Below, piece after piece: positions 22,061 through 31,300 of a stretch of 37,592 bases of DNA. The position numbers were made by a program, and so were the translations under genes. The DNA is taken from NCBI GenBank assembly GCA_964615375.1, contig CAZTOW010000073.1:1-37592 (forward strand), read 5' to 3'. The notes under the pieces were generated by a model. It saw nothing but the letters and a program-made list of their open reading frames with translations, did no database searches and was not told the origin of the DNA. The DNA comes from CAZKWG01 sp964615375 (GTDB taxonomy: Bacteria > Myxococcota_A > UBA796 > CAZKWG01). Position 1 is the stretch's first letter. Each line of letters begins with the position of its first letter.

Positions 22061-24193
22061 ATGCCTGACGCGCTGATCCATCTTCGCCACACCCTCCTCC
22101 ACGCCCTGCTGCTGGGGCCCGTCCTCCTCCTGTCCGCCTGTCCGGGCGAGGAGGACAAGGACACCCCCGCGGGCGAGGGCGAGGGCGAAGGCGAGGGCGA
22201 AGGCGAGGGGGAGGGGGAGGGCGAAGGCGAGGGAGAAGGCGAAGGCGAGGGGGAGGGGGAGGGCGAAGGCGAGGGAGAAGGCGAAGGCGAGGGGGAGGGC
22301 GAAGGCGAAGGCGAAGGCGAGGGTGAGACCGGCCTCGACTCCTGTTCAGACGGCCTGGACGACGACGGGGACGGCTGGACCGACGCCGCCGACCCCGACT
22401 GCGCCAGCGGCACGGAGGAGGCCGGCTACGGCACGGCCGCCTGCAATGACGGCGCCGACAACGACGAGGACGGCGACATCGACGCCGCGGACCTGGACTG
22501 CGCCGACGCGACGACCGACTCGGAGGGCTACGTCCCCAGCTCCTGCGAGGACGGGCTGGACGACGACGGGGACGGCTGGACCGACGCCGCGGATCCTGAC
22601 TGCACCAGCGGGACGGCGGAGGAGGGCTACGGCGTCAACGAGTGCAACGACGGCCTCGACAACGAGGGGGACGGCGACACCGACGCTGGCGACCCGGGTT
22701 GTGAGGACGCCACGGACGAGGCCGAGGGCCGCACCACGACCTCGAACTGCACGGACGGCACCGACAACGACGGCGACGGGTGGAGCGACGACGCTGACCC
22801 CGACTGCGAGTACGGGGTCAACGAGCTGGGCTACGGCGGGACGGAGTGCAACGACGGCCTCGACAACGAGGGCGATGGCGACATCGACGCCGACGATCCC
22901 GGCTGCGCCGACGCCTTCGACGACGCCGAGGGCTACACGACCTCGCTCTGCGCCGACGGCGTGGACAACGACGACGACGGCTGGGTGGACGAGGCCGACC
23001 CCGACTGCACCGACGGCAGCACCGAGGACGGGTACGGCGACGCCGTCTGCAACGACGGCGAGGACAACGAGGGCGACGGCGACGCGGACGCGGACGACCC
23101 GGGCTGCTCGAGCGCCACCGATGACAGCGAGGGCGCCGTCACCAGCGGCGGCGGCACCTCGGACTGTACGGCCGACTGCGACTACGACTATGTGGTCGGG
23201 GGCAGCACCAGCGTCTGCTACGGCATGAGCAGCTCCTACACCTACCTGATGTGCATCGACGCGCCCGCGGACGGCTGCCCCAGCTCCGATGAGGTCGATG
23301 TCGAGGCGCTGATCGACGCCGAGTGCCCGACGGAGCCCATCGTCACCTGGTACCTCTCGGACATCTGCGGGCCCGTGGACCCCTGCGACACCCAGTGCTG
23401 CTACGCCGTGACCGGCATCGAGCGCTACTGGGGCGGGAGGCCCTTCTCCGTGGAGGGCGCGCCGAGGCTGGCGCCCGCGACCGGCGCGGGCGGGTGGGGA
23501 GCGGACGTGGACGTGGACGTGCTGGCGCTGACGCCGGCGCTGCGCGCGCGCCTGGCCGGGCTCTGGCTGGAGATGGCCCTGGCCGAGCACGCCTCGGTCG
23601 CGTCGTTCTCACGCTTCTCGCTTCAGCTCCTGGCCCTGGGCGCGCCGCCCGAGCTGCTCCTGGCCGCCAGCCGCGCGGCGGCGGAGGAGGTCACCCACGC
23701 CCGCCTGTGCTTCGCCGTCGCCGAGGCGCTGGGCGGCGAGGCGCGGGGTCCCGGGCCGCTGGATCTCTCGGGGGCCCGCCTCGAAGGTCAGGATCCGGCG
23801 CAGATCATCGTGGCGGCCATCCTGGAGGGCTGCGTGGGCGAGACCCTGTCGGCCGCCGAGGCCGCCCTCGCTCGGGACGGCGCCCAGAGCTCGGGCGTCC
23901 GCAAGGCCCTCTCGGTGATCGCCGAGGACGAGGCCCGCCACGCCGCGCTGGCCTGGCGCTTCGTCCGCTGGGCCCTCGACGCCTTCCCCGAGGCCAGACC
24001 CGCGGCAGAGCGCGCCTTCGCCCAGGCCTTCGCGCGCGTCGGCGCTCATGCGGTCCCGGACCCGGACGCCGCCGCGTTGCTGCGGTACGGCATGCTGGAC
24101 GCCGCGTCTCGTGACGCGCTGTCCGCGCGCACGATGGCCGAGGTGGTCCTGCCGTGCGCGAGGGCGCTGCTGGGGCGCTCGCCGGAGGCCTGA
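22061..24193 (+). CDS. Lipoprotein with Gly-Glu tract, Cys/Asp repeats and ferritin-like di-iron domain
   Basis: A 710-residue protein. ATG 22061 follows GGAGG by five bases. Lipobox VLLLSAC (Cys27) is followed by 26 Gly-Glu dipeptides (38-89). Residues about 94-350 hold eight repeats of the form CNDGLDNEGDGD, each about 32 residues with a Cys at each end, probably calcium-binding. A Cys-rich spacer (to about 460) leads to a ferritin-like four-helix domain (about 495-700) with candidate di-iron ligands Glu509 (in LAEHASV), Glu543 and His546 (EEVTHA), Glu594 (VGETL), and Glu624 and His627 (EDEARHA). Ferritin-like domains bind two irons for oxidation or peroxide handling. An outer-surface, lipid-anchored version is unusual. 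Ends 10 bases from the convergent response-regulator gene. Confidence 0.87.
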   Translation: MPDALIHLRHTLLHALLLGPVLLLSACPGEEDKDTPAGEGEGEGEGEGEGEGEGEGEGEGEGEGEGEGEGEGEGEGEGEGEGEGEGEGETGLDSCSDGLDDDGDGWTDAADPDCASGTEEAGYGTAACNDGADNDEDGDIDAADLDCADATTDSEGYVPSSCEDGLDDDGDGWTDAADPDCTSGTAEEGYGVNECNDGLDNEGDGDTDAGDPGCEDATDEAEGRTTTSNCTDGTDNDGDGWSDDADPDCEYGVNELGYGGTECNDGLDNEGDGDIDADDPGCADAFDDAEGYTTSLCADGVDNDDDGWVDEADPDCTDGSTEDGYGDAVCNDGEDNEGDGDADADDPGCSSATDDSEGAVTSGGGTSDCTADCDYDYVVGGSTSVCYGMSSSYTYLMCIDAPADGCPSSDEVDVEALIDAECPTEPIVTWYLSDICGPVDPCDTQCCYAVTGIERYWGGRPFSVEGAPRLAPATGAGGWGADVDVDVLALTPALRARLAGLWLEMALAEHASVASFSRFSLQLLALGAPPELLLAASRAAAEEVTHARLCFAVAEALGGEARGPGPLDLSGARLEGQDPAQIIVAAILEGCVGETLSAAEAALARDGAQSSGVRKALSVIAEDEARHAALAWRFVRWALDAFPEARPAAERAFAQAFARVGAHAVPDPDAAALLRYGMLDAASRDALSARTMAEVVLPCARALLGRSPEA
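22172..22327 (+). repeat. Hexanucleotide GGCGAG repeat (26 units, Gly-Glu tract)
   Basis: Twenty-six in-frame units of GGCGAG and its synonymous forms (GGCGAA, GGGGAG, GGTGAG) encode a Gly-Glu tract just after the lipobox. Unit number could vary by slippage without breaking the frame. Confidence 0.95.
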
Positions 24194-24203
24194 CCCCCGC
24201 CCG

Positions 24204-24827
24204 CTACCCCATCAACCCCGCCCGATGCGCGTAGATCATCACCTCCGCGTTCGTGCTCACCCCCAGCTTCTCCCGCACCTTCGCCAGGTGGTTGCTGGCG
24301 GTGCTCCCGTTGATCTCCAGGGCCTCGGCGATCTCGCCCACCGAGCGCCCGGCCAGGAGCAGCTCGAAGACCTGGGCCTCCCGGCGGCTCAGGCGGGTGT
24401 GCGGGGCGCTGTCCGCGGGCTGCTCGTCGAGGAGCTCGCTGAGGCGCGTCGAGAGGGTGCGCCGCCCCTCGGCCGCGGCGCGTATGGCGGCGATGAGCTC
24501 GTCGAGCGGCCGATCCTTGCACACGTAGGCCATCACGCCCGCGCGCACGAGGTGGACGGCCAGGATGTCCTCGGCCTGCATCGTGAAGACGACCAGGCGC
24601 AGGCTGGGGTGCCGCGCGCGCAGCACCCGCACCAGGTCGAGGCCCGAGAGGTGAGGCAGCGACAGATCGACCACCGCTACGTGAAGCCCTGGCCGGGCGG
24701 CGGCCTCCACCGCGTCCGCCCCGTTGTCCACCTCGGCGAGGACGCGCAGATCAGGGGTCGTGTGCAGCAGTCTGCGCAACCCATCTCTCACGATGGCGTG
24801 GTCATCGGCGATGAGGAGGTTGATCAT
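24204..24827 (-). CDS. NarL/FixJ-family response regulator
   Basis: A 207-residue two-component regulator. The receiver domain (1-118) has the acidic pair in IADDHAI (Asp8, Asp9), phosphoacceptor Asp54 in VAVVDLSLP, Thr82 in VVFTMQ and Lys104 in YVCKDRP. The C-terminal LuxR-type helix-turn-helix (about 143-205) reads LSRREAQVFELLLAGRSVGE and then SNHLAKVREKLGV. Phosphorylation by a histidine kinase should promote DNA binding. No histidine kinase is encoded in the window, so it is an orphan locally. ATG 24827 has GGAG eight bases upstream. It lies 49 bases after the GNAT-like gene on the same strand and may be co-transcribed. Confidence 0.95.
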   Translation of the reverse strand: MINLLIADDHAIVRDGLRRLLHTTPDLRVLAEVDNGADAVEAAARPGLHVAVVDLSLPHLSGLDLVRVLRARHPSLRLVVFTMQAEDILAVHLVRAGVMAYVCKDRPLDELIAAIRAAAEGRRTLSTRLSELLDEQPADSAPHTRLSRREAQVFELLLAGRSVGEIAEALEINGSTASNHLAKVREKLGVSTNAEVMIYAHRAGLMG

Positions 24828-24876
24828 GGCGCGGCTCCGACGGACGGGATCATCCCAGCACTCTACCCCAGCCGGT

Positions 24877-25677
24877 TCACCCCAGCCGTTGAGGGACCGC
24901 GTCCGCCGTGACCAGCGGGCTCAGGAGACCGCGCAGCCTGCGGCGCAGGCGCTGGACCAGGATCTTCCCCGCGGCCACCGGCAGGTTGCCCAGCTTCAGC
25001 TCGAGCAGCGTCATCACGCAGCCTCCCTCGGCATAGTGGGGGTTCAGGGTGTAGAAATGGCGGTCGAGCGCGTCCTCCTCCCGCGGCGCCTGGGGGAGCT
25101 GGTCCCGCGCCCCGCGCACCCACATCGCCCGGCGGCACACCAGGGGGTGATCGCCCGGGGCGCGCTCACAGCGGAAGCGCAGGGCCATGGCCTCGATGAG
25201 CGCGCGCTGCTCCTCGGTGACCTCGCGCTCGGGGTGAGGCACGGCGCGGGGGTAGTTCTGTGTGATCGACCGATACGACGAGACGTGGACGACGGGGAAG
25301 AAGGCCCACAGCGGCCGGTCCCGGTAGTGCAGGCAGACGTGCAGCGCGGCGCGCAGGAAGAAGCCGGCGATGTGCTGGCGACCGCGATACTCGGGCATCA
25401 GGCCGGTGATCGCGCGGGCCACGGCCATGAGCTGCCCCTGGTGGTCCAGCTCGTCGTGGACGATCAGGGCGAAGCCGACCAGACGCTCGCGGTCGTACCA
25501 GAGCGCGATCTGGAAGACCTGCAAGGCGCCGCTCAGGAGCGCCTGCCGCGTGGTCTCGACCGCGGGCCCCTCGAAGAGGACGGGCAGGATCTCCGCCACC
25601 TTCTCCCGGCCCAGCACCTTGCGATCCTCCGCGGCGGAACGGTAGTCGATGATCTCCGTGCGCGTGATCTCGGGCAT
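24877..25677 (-). CDS. Hypothetical protein, possibly GNAT-fold
   Basis: A 266-residue protein with no close family that I can name. ATG 25677 is chosen because AGGAGG lies seven bases upstream; the frame stays open to 25818 but without such a site. The middle resembles a GNAT-type core: a strand LVGFALIVHDEL, then AVARAITGLMPEYRGRQHI, which looks like the acetyl-CoA-binding motif A with an altered loop, and a strand LWAFFPVVHVSSYRSI. The motif lacks the usual final glycine, so acetyl-CoA binding is uncertain. No signal peptide or membrane segment. It lies upstream of the response regulator on the same strand. An acyltransferase role is an inference from fold-like pattern only. Confidence 0.6.
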   Translation of the reverse strand: MPEITRTEIIDYRSAAEDRKVLGREKVAEILPVLFEGPAVETTRQALLSGALQVFQIALWYDRERLVGFALIVHDELDHQGQLMAVARAITGLMPEYRGRQHIAGFFLRAALHVCLHYRDRPLWAFFPVVHVSSYRSITQNYPRAVPHPEREVTEEQRALIEAMALRFRCERAPGDHPLVCRRAMWVRGARDQLPQAPREEDALDRHFYTLNPHYAEGGCVMTLLELKLGNLPVAAGKILVQRLRRRLRGLLSPLVTADAVPQRLG

Positions 25678-25848
25678 GAGGATCCTCCTCGCGCCCTGAG
25701 TTGGGCGCGCTGGTCTGGGCAGAGTCTCGGGGGGCGGTCGCGTCGCGACCATGAAGCAGTCTTCACCCGAGGGCCCTTCGAGGTCAACCGTTTGGATGGC
25801 CCCGTGGATCCAAATCAAGAATTCTTTGTGTGTCCTCTCCGCCCAGGC

Positions 25849-26988
25849 TCAGCCCAGCAGGGCCCGCGCCTCGCGCACCCGCGCCGCCGCCAGCGCCGGG
25901 GTCTCGCCGATGGCCGAGAGGTGGCCCATCTTCCGTCCCGGGCGCGCCACGCGCTTGCCGTAGAGGTGGAGCCCCACCCCGGGCAGGGCCAGGGCACGAT
26001 CCCAGGGCGGCAGCCCGCCGTGGGCCAGCCAGAGGTCGCCGAGCAGGTTGCTGATGGCGGCCGGGCGCAGGAGCTCGACGGAGCCCAGCGGCAGATCGCA
26101 GACCGCGCGGACGAGCTGCTCGAACTGGCTGGTCGCGCAGCCCAGCTCGGTGGCGTGGAAGCTGTTGTGCGGGCGGGGGGCCAGCTCGTTGACCAGCAGC
26201 CGCCCGTCCGTGGTGATGAACATCTCCACGCACAGCAGGCCCACCACCCCGATGGCCTCAGCGATGGCGCGAGCCAGGGACTCCGCCTCGGACGCCAGCT
26301 CCGGCGGGATGGGCGCCGGGATCACCGACCAGGCCAGGATGCGCTCCTCGTGGTGGTTCAGCGCGGGGGGGAACACGGCCGTCTCTCCGCTCGGCCGACG
26401 GGCCACCATCACCGAGATCTCCGCCTCCAAGGCCAGCCCGCGCTCCAGCGCCAGGGGGGCCTCCCCCAGCTCTCGCCAGGCCGCCTCGCTCTCCTCGGGG
26501 GCGGCCAGCACCACCTGACCCCGGCCGTCGTAGCCGCCCTGGCAGCGCTTGGCGAAGCAGGGGCCGCCGAGCTCCAGGGTCGCCGCCCGCAGCGACTCCG
26601 CGTCGCGCACCAGGCGCCAGGGCCCGAGCGGGAAGCCGTGCCGCTGGAGCCAGCTCTTCTGCACGCCGCGATCCTGGATGATCTCCAGCACCTCCACCCC
26701 CGGTCGCACCGGGGCCAGCTCCTCCGCCGCGCGCATGGCCTCGGCCGAGACGCTCTCGATCTCCAGGGTCACCACGTCGCAGCCGCGGGCCATCTCGCGG
26801 GCGGCGTCGGGGTCGGAGAGGGCGCCGGTCACGCAGCGCTCCACCACGAAGCGCGCGGCGCAGGAGGGGTCCGGGTCCAGCGTGTGCAGGTGGTAGCCGA
26901 GCGAGCGGGCGGCCATCGCCGTCATGCGGCCGAGCTGGCCGCCGCCGAGGATGCCGAGGGTGGCGCCGGGGAGGATGGGAGCGGGCAT
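25849..26988 (-). CDS. purK: 5-(carboxyamino)imidazole ribonucleotide synthase
   Basis: A 379-residue ATP-grasp enzyme of purine synthesis. It uses ATP and bicarbonate to carboxylate aminoimidazole ribonucleotide to N5-CAIR, which PurE then rearranges. The N-terminal signature GATLGILGGGQLGRM and the ATP-grasp motifs CFAKRCQGGYDGRGQ and LLVNELAPRPHNS(F)H are diagnostic; length is normal. TLEIESV replaces the more usual T(Y/F)E(F/I)EN. ATG 26988 places the start at the conserved N-terminus, though it lacks a clear ribosome-binding site; an ATG at 27024 with AAGG seven bases upstream is possible. Unlike the common purEK operon, purE lies about 7 kb away on the same strand with unrelated genes between. 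The gene appears to be transcribed alone. Confidence 0.96.
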   Translation of the reverse strand: MPAPILPGATLGILGGGQLGRMTAMAARSLGYHLHTLDPDPSCAARFVVERCVTGALSDPDAAREMARGCDVVTLEIESVSAEAMRAAEELAPVRPGVEVLEIIQDRGVQKSWLQRHGFPLGPWRLVRDAESLRAATLELGGPCFAKRCQGGYDGRGQVVLAAPEESEAAWRELGEAPLALERGLALEAEISVMVARRPSGETAVFPPALNHHEERILAWSVIPAPIPPELASEAESLARAIAEAIGVVGLLCVEMFITTDGRLLVNELAPRPHNSFHATELGCATSQFEQLVRAVCDLPLGSVELLRPAAISNLLGDLWLAHGGLPPWDRALALPGVGLHLYGKRVARPGRKMGHLSAIGETPALAAARVREARALLG

Positions 26989-27565
26989 GGCCGGGGGCTT
27001 AACGTGGGGGCTTCGCGCCCGCATGACCGCGCCTTGGCGACCCTGGTGCGCAGTCCCCAGCGATAGGGGCGCGGCATCGTACCTCCGATGCCTCCTCTTC
27101 ACCCGACCATCTTGACGTGTCATGTCAACCTGCACGCACGGGGCTGTTCGATGGGCGTTGTCGGGGGGAGCGCGGTCGAGAACAATCGACCCTGAGACCC
27201 TCGTGCTCGTGGCGCTGCGGGCCCGGGAGGCGCAGCCGCCCATCCAGCCCCGCCAGGCGGGCTCGCCGGACGTGTGGGGCAGGGGGAGGGAGCGCGATCG
27301 TTCGAGGCAACGGGCCCTGATCGATCGCGTCGTGAGACAATGTGATCAAGGGACACGATCAGAATTCACAACTCGTGAAGTTGCTACGGCCCCGGATATA
27401 TCAGCGCTTGCCCAGAGTCGGCACCAGAGCAGCGCGAAGCACGGGTCGCGGATCGGCCTGGACATCGGATGAATTGGCTGCAAGTCCCGAGACCTTGATG
27501 GTTGACCTCGGATTGCGTCGAGCGGATGACTTCACAGAGAATGAAGGTTCGCTTACCGTGATCGC
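26989..27565. other. Gene-free gap between purK and the DUF4157 gene
   Basis: About 580 bases with no convincing gene on either strand. The part from about 27320 is clearly less GC-rich than the neighbouring genes. It should carry the purK promoter (minus strand), which I cannot place. No repeat, tRNA or transposase remnant was recognised. Confidence 0.5.
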
Positions 27566-27594
27566 TTGACGTGCTGATCTCCTGGCGCTAGTGT
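27566..27594 (+). promoter_or_regulatory. Probable sigma-70-type promoter of the DUF4157 gene
   Basis: TTGACG (27566-27571), a 17-base spacer, then TAGTGT (27589-27594). Spacing is ideal and the -35 matches five of six consensus bases; the -10 is weaker. It lies 91 bases before the proposed GTG start, within the relatively AT-rich gap. Confidence 0.45.
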
Positions 27595-27685
27595 CTCCAC
27601 GCGAACGTTACAGGCGTCTGATTCAGCGGGGAACGTTCCCGTTGGGTTGGGTGGAGTGTGGCTACACCGTCTCGAGAGGTGCGCC

Positions 27686-30600
27686 GTGGACCGTTGCAGC
27701 CAATCCACCCGCGGGCGTCAGGCTCTGCACACAGCGATCGAGCCTGCTCCGACGATGCGCGAAGGCGGGGCCCCAGGGGCCGTCGTCTCGGATCTCGGCT
27801 CGCAGCGCCTGGCTCGTGCGCTCGGCGCCACCCGACCTGACGCGCTCGGGCTCCTCCTTCAGGTGGACGCTGTGCTCGAGCGTGCTGGTGTTCCCCCTGA
27901 AGGGCGCCTGTTCACGGGGTCTCCCGCGCGCCTCGAGGAGGCCAGGAGCCTCGCGCTGTCGCTGGTTGGGGACGAGGGGGGCGCCGAGCTGCCCGAGGTC
28001 TCCCTTCCAGACGCGGATCTCTGGGCGGGCTGGATTGACGACTGCGCGAGGGGAGGGCCTCGAGGCGGGCGCTCCGGAGATGCGTCGTCGTCCGACGAAG
28101 CCGAGGGCGCCGCGTCACCGGCTTCGACACCCGCAGCGTCGGGGGCGGGCTTCGCGGTGAGCGCGGCGCACGTCATGAGCGTGCTCAGCCAGACGCACGG
28201 GGAGATCCCCGAGCCGATCCAGAGCAGGATCCAGGCGCTGCTCGGACATGGAGATCCGCTGGATCCCGCTGTGGCGTCTCGGTTCTCGGGGGCGATGGCG
28301 CACGACTTCTCTCACGTGCGCGTACACGACGGAGGGCTGGCTGCAGAGCTCGCCAACTCCCTCTCCGCGCGCGCGTTCACGGTCGGCGCGGACATCTTCT
28401 TCGCGGCCTCGGCCTTTGCGCCTGGGACCCAGGAGGGAGACCACCTGCTGGCGCATGAGCTCGCCCACGTCGTCCAGGCCGACGAAGGGCGGCTGAGCGC
28501 CCAGGACGGGCTCTCGTCACCGACCGATCTCGCCGAGGTGGAGGCAGCGGCGACCGCCGAGACGACGCTGGGCGCGTTGGAGGCGGCAGGGCAGGGAGAA
28601 GCGGAGAGCACGGCCGCCATGGACGCGCCAGAGCAGGCCGGCGCGTCGAAGGGTAGCGCGCAGGTCTCCGCTCAAGGTGTCAGTGCTCATCGGCAGGTGC
28701 AGGCCGGCGCGGCGCCGGTCTACGAGATGTCGCCGCAGTACATCGTCCCGAGAGATTGGGATGTGGAGGTCAACTCCCAAGCCGGTGGGGGTGGTAGGGA
28801 GCTCGAGCTCAAGGTTACGCTCTATCAAAGGTACCTGACACAGAATCACATCGACGAAGACTCCGAGGTGGCAAGGCATGGTGTGACGATTCTGGAGAGG
28901 CGCACGGGTCTACCCTTCCCCCACGGTAGCAGGCATGGTGGCCGCGTGTGGATCAATCGAGTGAACGATATGGTCGTCATGGCGACCTTCGCGTTGACCG
29001 GTGCGCAGGTCCGGCAACAGGTCGGCGAATCGGAATACGATGCCTGGCTGGCGAGCTATGAACGGTACCAGACGCGACTCAATGGTATGGATGACCAGTC
29101 CCGTAGTGTGTTGGGTGAATTGTCTGGCATCGCGCCGGGTGCGGACAGCCTCACGCGCGAGGCGATGGACAGCCTCTCGCTTGCGGGGGTCGCCGATCGT
29201 GTCTATGTTCACCTCCTTCGCGCAGAGGCCAGCAGGCGAATCTCCGCGGCAGAGCAGTCGCTGAAGCAACTGCAGCTGATCCTGTTCAACATCGACGCGA
29301 CCTTCACCGCGCTCATCCAGCTGGAACCAACTCTTCCGCCGGTCGTCGAGGCGACTCGAGCACCCGCGGAGCCTCCTGCTTGCGCCGAGGGTGACTTCAT
29401 GTGTGCGGTGCGATGGTCCATGACCCATGACGTTGATCCGCTGGGGCGCAGAGCGCGCGCCACCCAGTACAGGAGCGCGATTGACGAGTCGCTGCCGAGG
29501 GTCAGGGTGATCGCCAGGCAGATGTTCGGACCAGAATCAGCACAGGACAACCTCGAGCAGCTGGATGCCCGGGTTGGCCAGGGCCTCCGTCAGATCGAGT
29601 CGGTGCGCGCGAGCCTCAGGAATGGCTCGCTCCCGCTTCACAGGCTGGACACCGTCATCGAACACGTCGATCAGCTGATTCGGAGCCATGGCGGGTCGAT
29701 GAGCAGGGCCTCGCGAGACCATACTGCGTGGGACTACCTGGCGATGTCCGCGGAGCGGTACAAGCACCAGGCGGACACTCAGGAGCAGGCACGGGCAGAT
29801 ATGGACATGGTGCTCTTGATTCTCGGGATCGGTGGGGCGCTGCTCACGGGTGGGTTGCTGGGGCTCGTGATCGAGGCGATGGTGTTCACCGCGAACGTAG
29901 CGCTCTCTGTGAGTGATCTTCAGGAAGGTATCCAGTTGTCACAGGCCAACGACATCCGGTCGCCTGAAGGCGCGTTGACCACGCACACGGGGACCGAGGA
30001 GATCGTCGCCGGCACGGTAGGTCTGGCCTTCTCGGCGCTGGACGCTCGATCCATCGGGTCCACGGCTCGACGGTACTTCCGCGGGACGCTCGATGAGCGA
30101 AGCATCCTGCGGAGGTTCCTGGAGCGCAGGTCGCTGGAGAACCTCTCCCGGACCAGGGAAGTTGAGCACCTCGCTGCGCTCAGTGACGCGGAGGCGGAGG
30201 CGCTCCTCGCGGCCGCCCGGTCGCCCGAAGCCGCGCCCACGACGGCGCTGATCGCCCTCTACCGGCGCGTCGGTGACGTGGGTGTCAGGAGGGCCTGGGA
30301 CGAGCTCTTCGGTCTCCAGCAGACCCTGCGCCCGCCGCAGTTTGGGGCCATGCCCGCGGCGCCAACCGATCTCCTGGGTCGCCTCCGTTACCAGGCAGGA
30401 GACCTTGGTGTGGCGACGGGGCGCACGGTCTCGCGTGGCCTGGACCGCACGTCCGAGGCGGTCCGGGCTGGGCGCCGGGGTGTGGCCGAGAGCCTCGAGA
30501 GGGCTGGTGGTCGGGTCCCTCGGCCCGGCCAGACGGTGCGTCGGGTGGGATCGGACGTCGCCATCACCGCCACACAGTCCGCGCGCGCCGGGCTGGACGC

Positions 30601-31258
30601 CGCACGGACGGTCGCTGAGCTGGTCAACGCTACGTTGAACGGGGTTCGGACCGGCATCTCTACGCAGGCAGCGTCTCTGGCGGCGGGGATAGAGGGTCTG
30701 ACTCGGCGCCTGGCGATCAACGCCATGGTAGGCGGCGTTCACCTCCGGATGAACGAGCAGGCGTTCACCCCGGGCGCCGCCGAGACAGGGATCGCCCTGC
30801 TCGAGGCGCTGGCCGAGCTGATGGTCGGGCTGAACAGGATGGCGGAGGATCTCCGCTCGCTGAGCAGTAAGCTGACAGATCGGATCCCAGGAGTCCCTAT
30901 GGGGTGGCTGGCTGAGGCAGAGGAGTTCATCCTGAAGATCCATCGTAAGGTCCAGTTGTTCCATGTCGAGCTCGGCGCGCGACTCGACCTCCAAGCGGAT
31001 GAGCTTCAGAGCTGGATGCAGGCTCTGGCTCAGGCGATTCGCGGCATCGCACCACCAGAGTTCTCGGGGGCGCGAGCCTGGGCGGCGCAGCTCGAGGCTG
31101 GGGGGCGCTCTCTTCAGGCGTGGAGTCCACAGGGCCAGGCCTGCCGCGAGGCAGCGAGCGAGCTGTTGGACGTATTCGGTCGCCCCCTCCTGGAGGAGGC
31201 CGTGGAGGCAGAGGTTCAGGAGGCGCTGGAGCCGGCGGCGTCGCCAGTCACGCCCTGA
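27686..31258 (+). CDS. Large DUF4157 (eCIS-core-type) protein, putative injection-system cargo
   Basis: A protein of about 1190 residues. GTG 27686 is proposed because GAGAGG lies upstream; TTG at 27647 is a longer option. Residues about 173-270 are a DUF4157 domain: IQSRIQALLGHGDPLDP, DFSHVRVHDG, ARAFTVGADIFFA and AHELAHVVQ (HELAH at 257-261, a zincin-like site). DUF4157 occurs on cargo and toxins of extracellular contractile injection systems. About 900 residues follow: helical stretches, a hydrophobic segment (about 707-742, LLILGIGGALLTGGLLGLVI) that could span a membrane, then long amphipathic helices. The C-terminal part is unlike any toxin I know. No sheath, tube or baseplate genes are in the window. 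Codon choice and GC are visibly lower than neighbours in the middle, suggesting transfer. It interrupts the region between purK and purE. Confidence 0.8.
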   Translation: MDRCSQSTRGRQALHTAIEPAPTMREGGAPGAVVSDLGSQRLARALGATRPDALGLLLQVDAVLERAGVPPEGRLFTGSPARLEEARSLALSLVGDEGGAELPEVSLPDADLWAGWIDDCARGGPRGGRSGDASSSDEAEGAASPASTPAASGAGFAVSAAHVMSVLSQTHGEIPEPIQSRIQALLGHGDPLDPAVASRFSGAMAHDFSHVRVHDGGLAAELANSLSARAFTVGADIFFAASAFAPGTQEGDHLLAHELAHVVQADEGRLSAQDGLSSPTDLAEVEAAATAETTLGALEAAGQGEAESTAAMDAPEQAGASKGSAQVSAQGVSAHRQVQAGAAPVYEMSPQYIVPRDWDVEVNSQAGGGGRELELKVTLYQRYLTQNHIDEDSEVARHGVTILERRTGLPFPHGSRHGGRVWINRVNDMVVMATFALTGAQVRQQVGESEYDAWLASYERYQTRLNGMDDQSRSVLGELSGIAPGADSLTREAMDSLSLAGVADRVYVHLLRAEASRRISAAEQSLKQLQLILFNIDATFTALIQLEPTLPPVVEATRAPAEPPACAEGDFMCAVRWSMTHDVDPLGRRARATQYRSAIDESLPRVRVIARQMFGPESAQDNLEQLDARVGQGLRQIESVRASLRNGSLPLHRLDTVIEHVDQLIRSHGGSMSRASRDHTAWDYLAMSAERYKHQADTQEQARADMDMVLLILGIGGALLTGGLLGLVIEAMVFTANVALSVSDLQEGIQLSQANDIRSPEGALTTHTGTEEIVAGTVGLAFSALDARSIGSTARRYFRGTLDERSILRRFLERRSLENLSRTREVEHLAALSDAEAEALLAAARSPEAAPTTALIALYRRVGDVGVRRAWDELFGLQQTLRPPQFGAMPAAPTDLLGRLRYQAGDLGVATGRTVSRGLDRTSEAVRAGRRGVAESLERAGGRVPRPGQTVRRVGSDVAITATQSARAGLDAARTVAELVNATLNGVRTGISTQAASLAAGIEGLTRRLAINAMVGGVHLRMNEQAFTPGAAETGIALLEALAELMVGLNRMAEDLRSLSSKLTDRIPGVPMGWLAEAEEFILKIHRKVQLFHVELGARLDLQADELQSWMQALAQAIRGIAPPEFSGARAWAAQLEAGGRSLQAWSPQGQACREAASELLDVFGRPLLEEAVEAEVQEALEPAASPVTP

Positions 31259-31300
31259 GTTGCGCCGGGAGGCGCCCAGCGGGCGGGCCCGGGAGGCCAC

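Noticed and set aside
24724..27066. Long plus-strand open frame of about 780 codons
   Set aside because: It is a shadow of purK, the GNAT-like gene and part of the response regulator on the other strand; the translation is Arg/His/Gln-rich without any domain.
26989..27565. Purine riboswitch or other RNA upstream of purK
   Set aside because: No conserved purine-aptamer core was found, and no stable structure stands out before purK.
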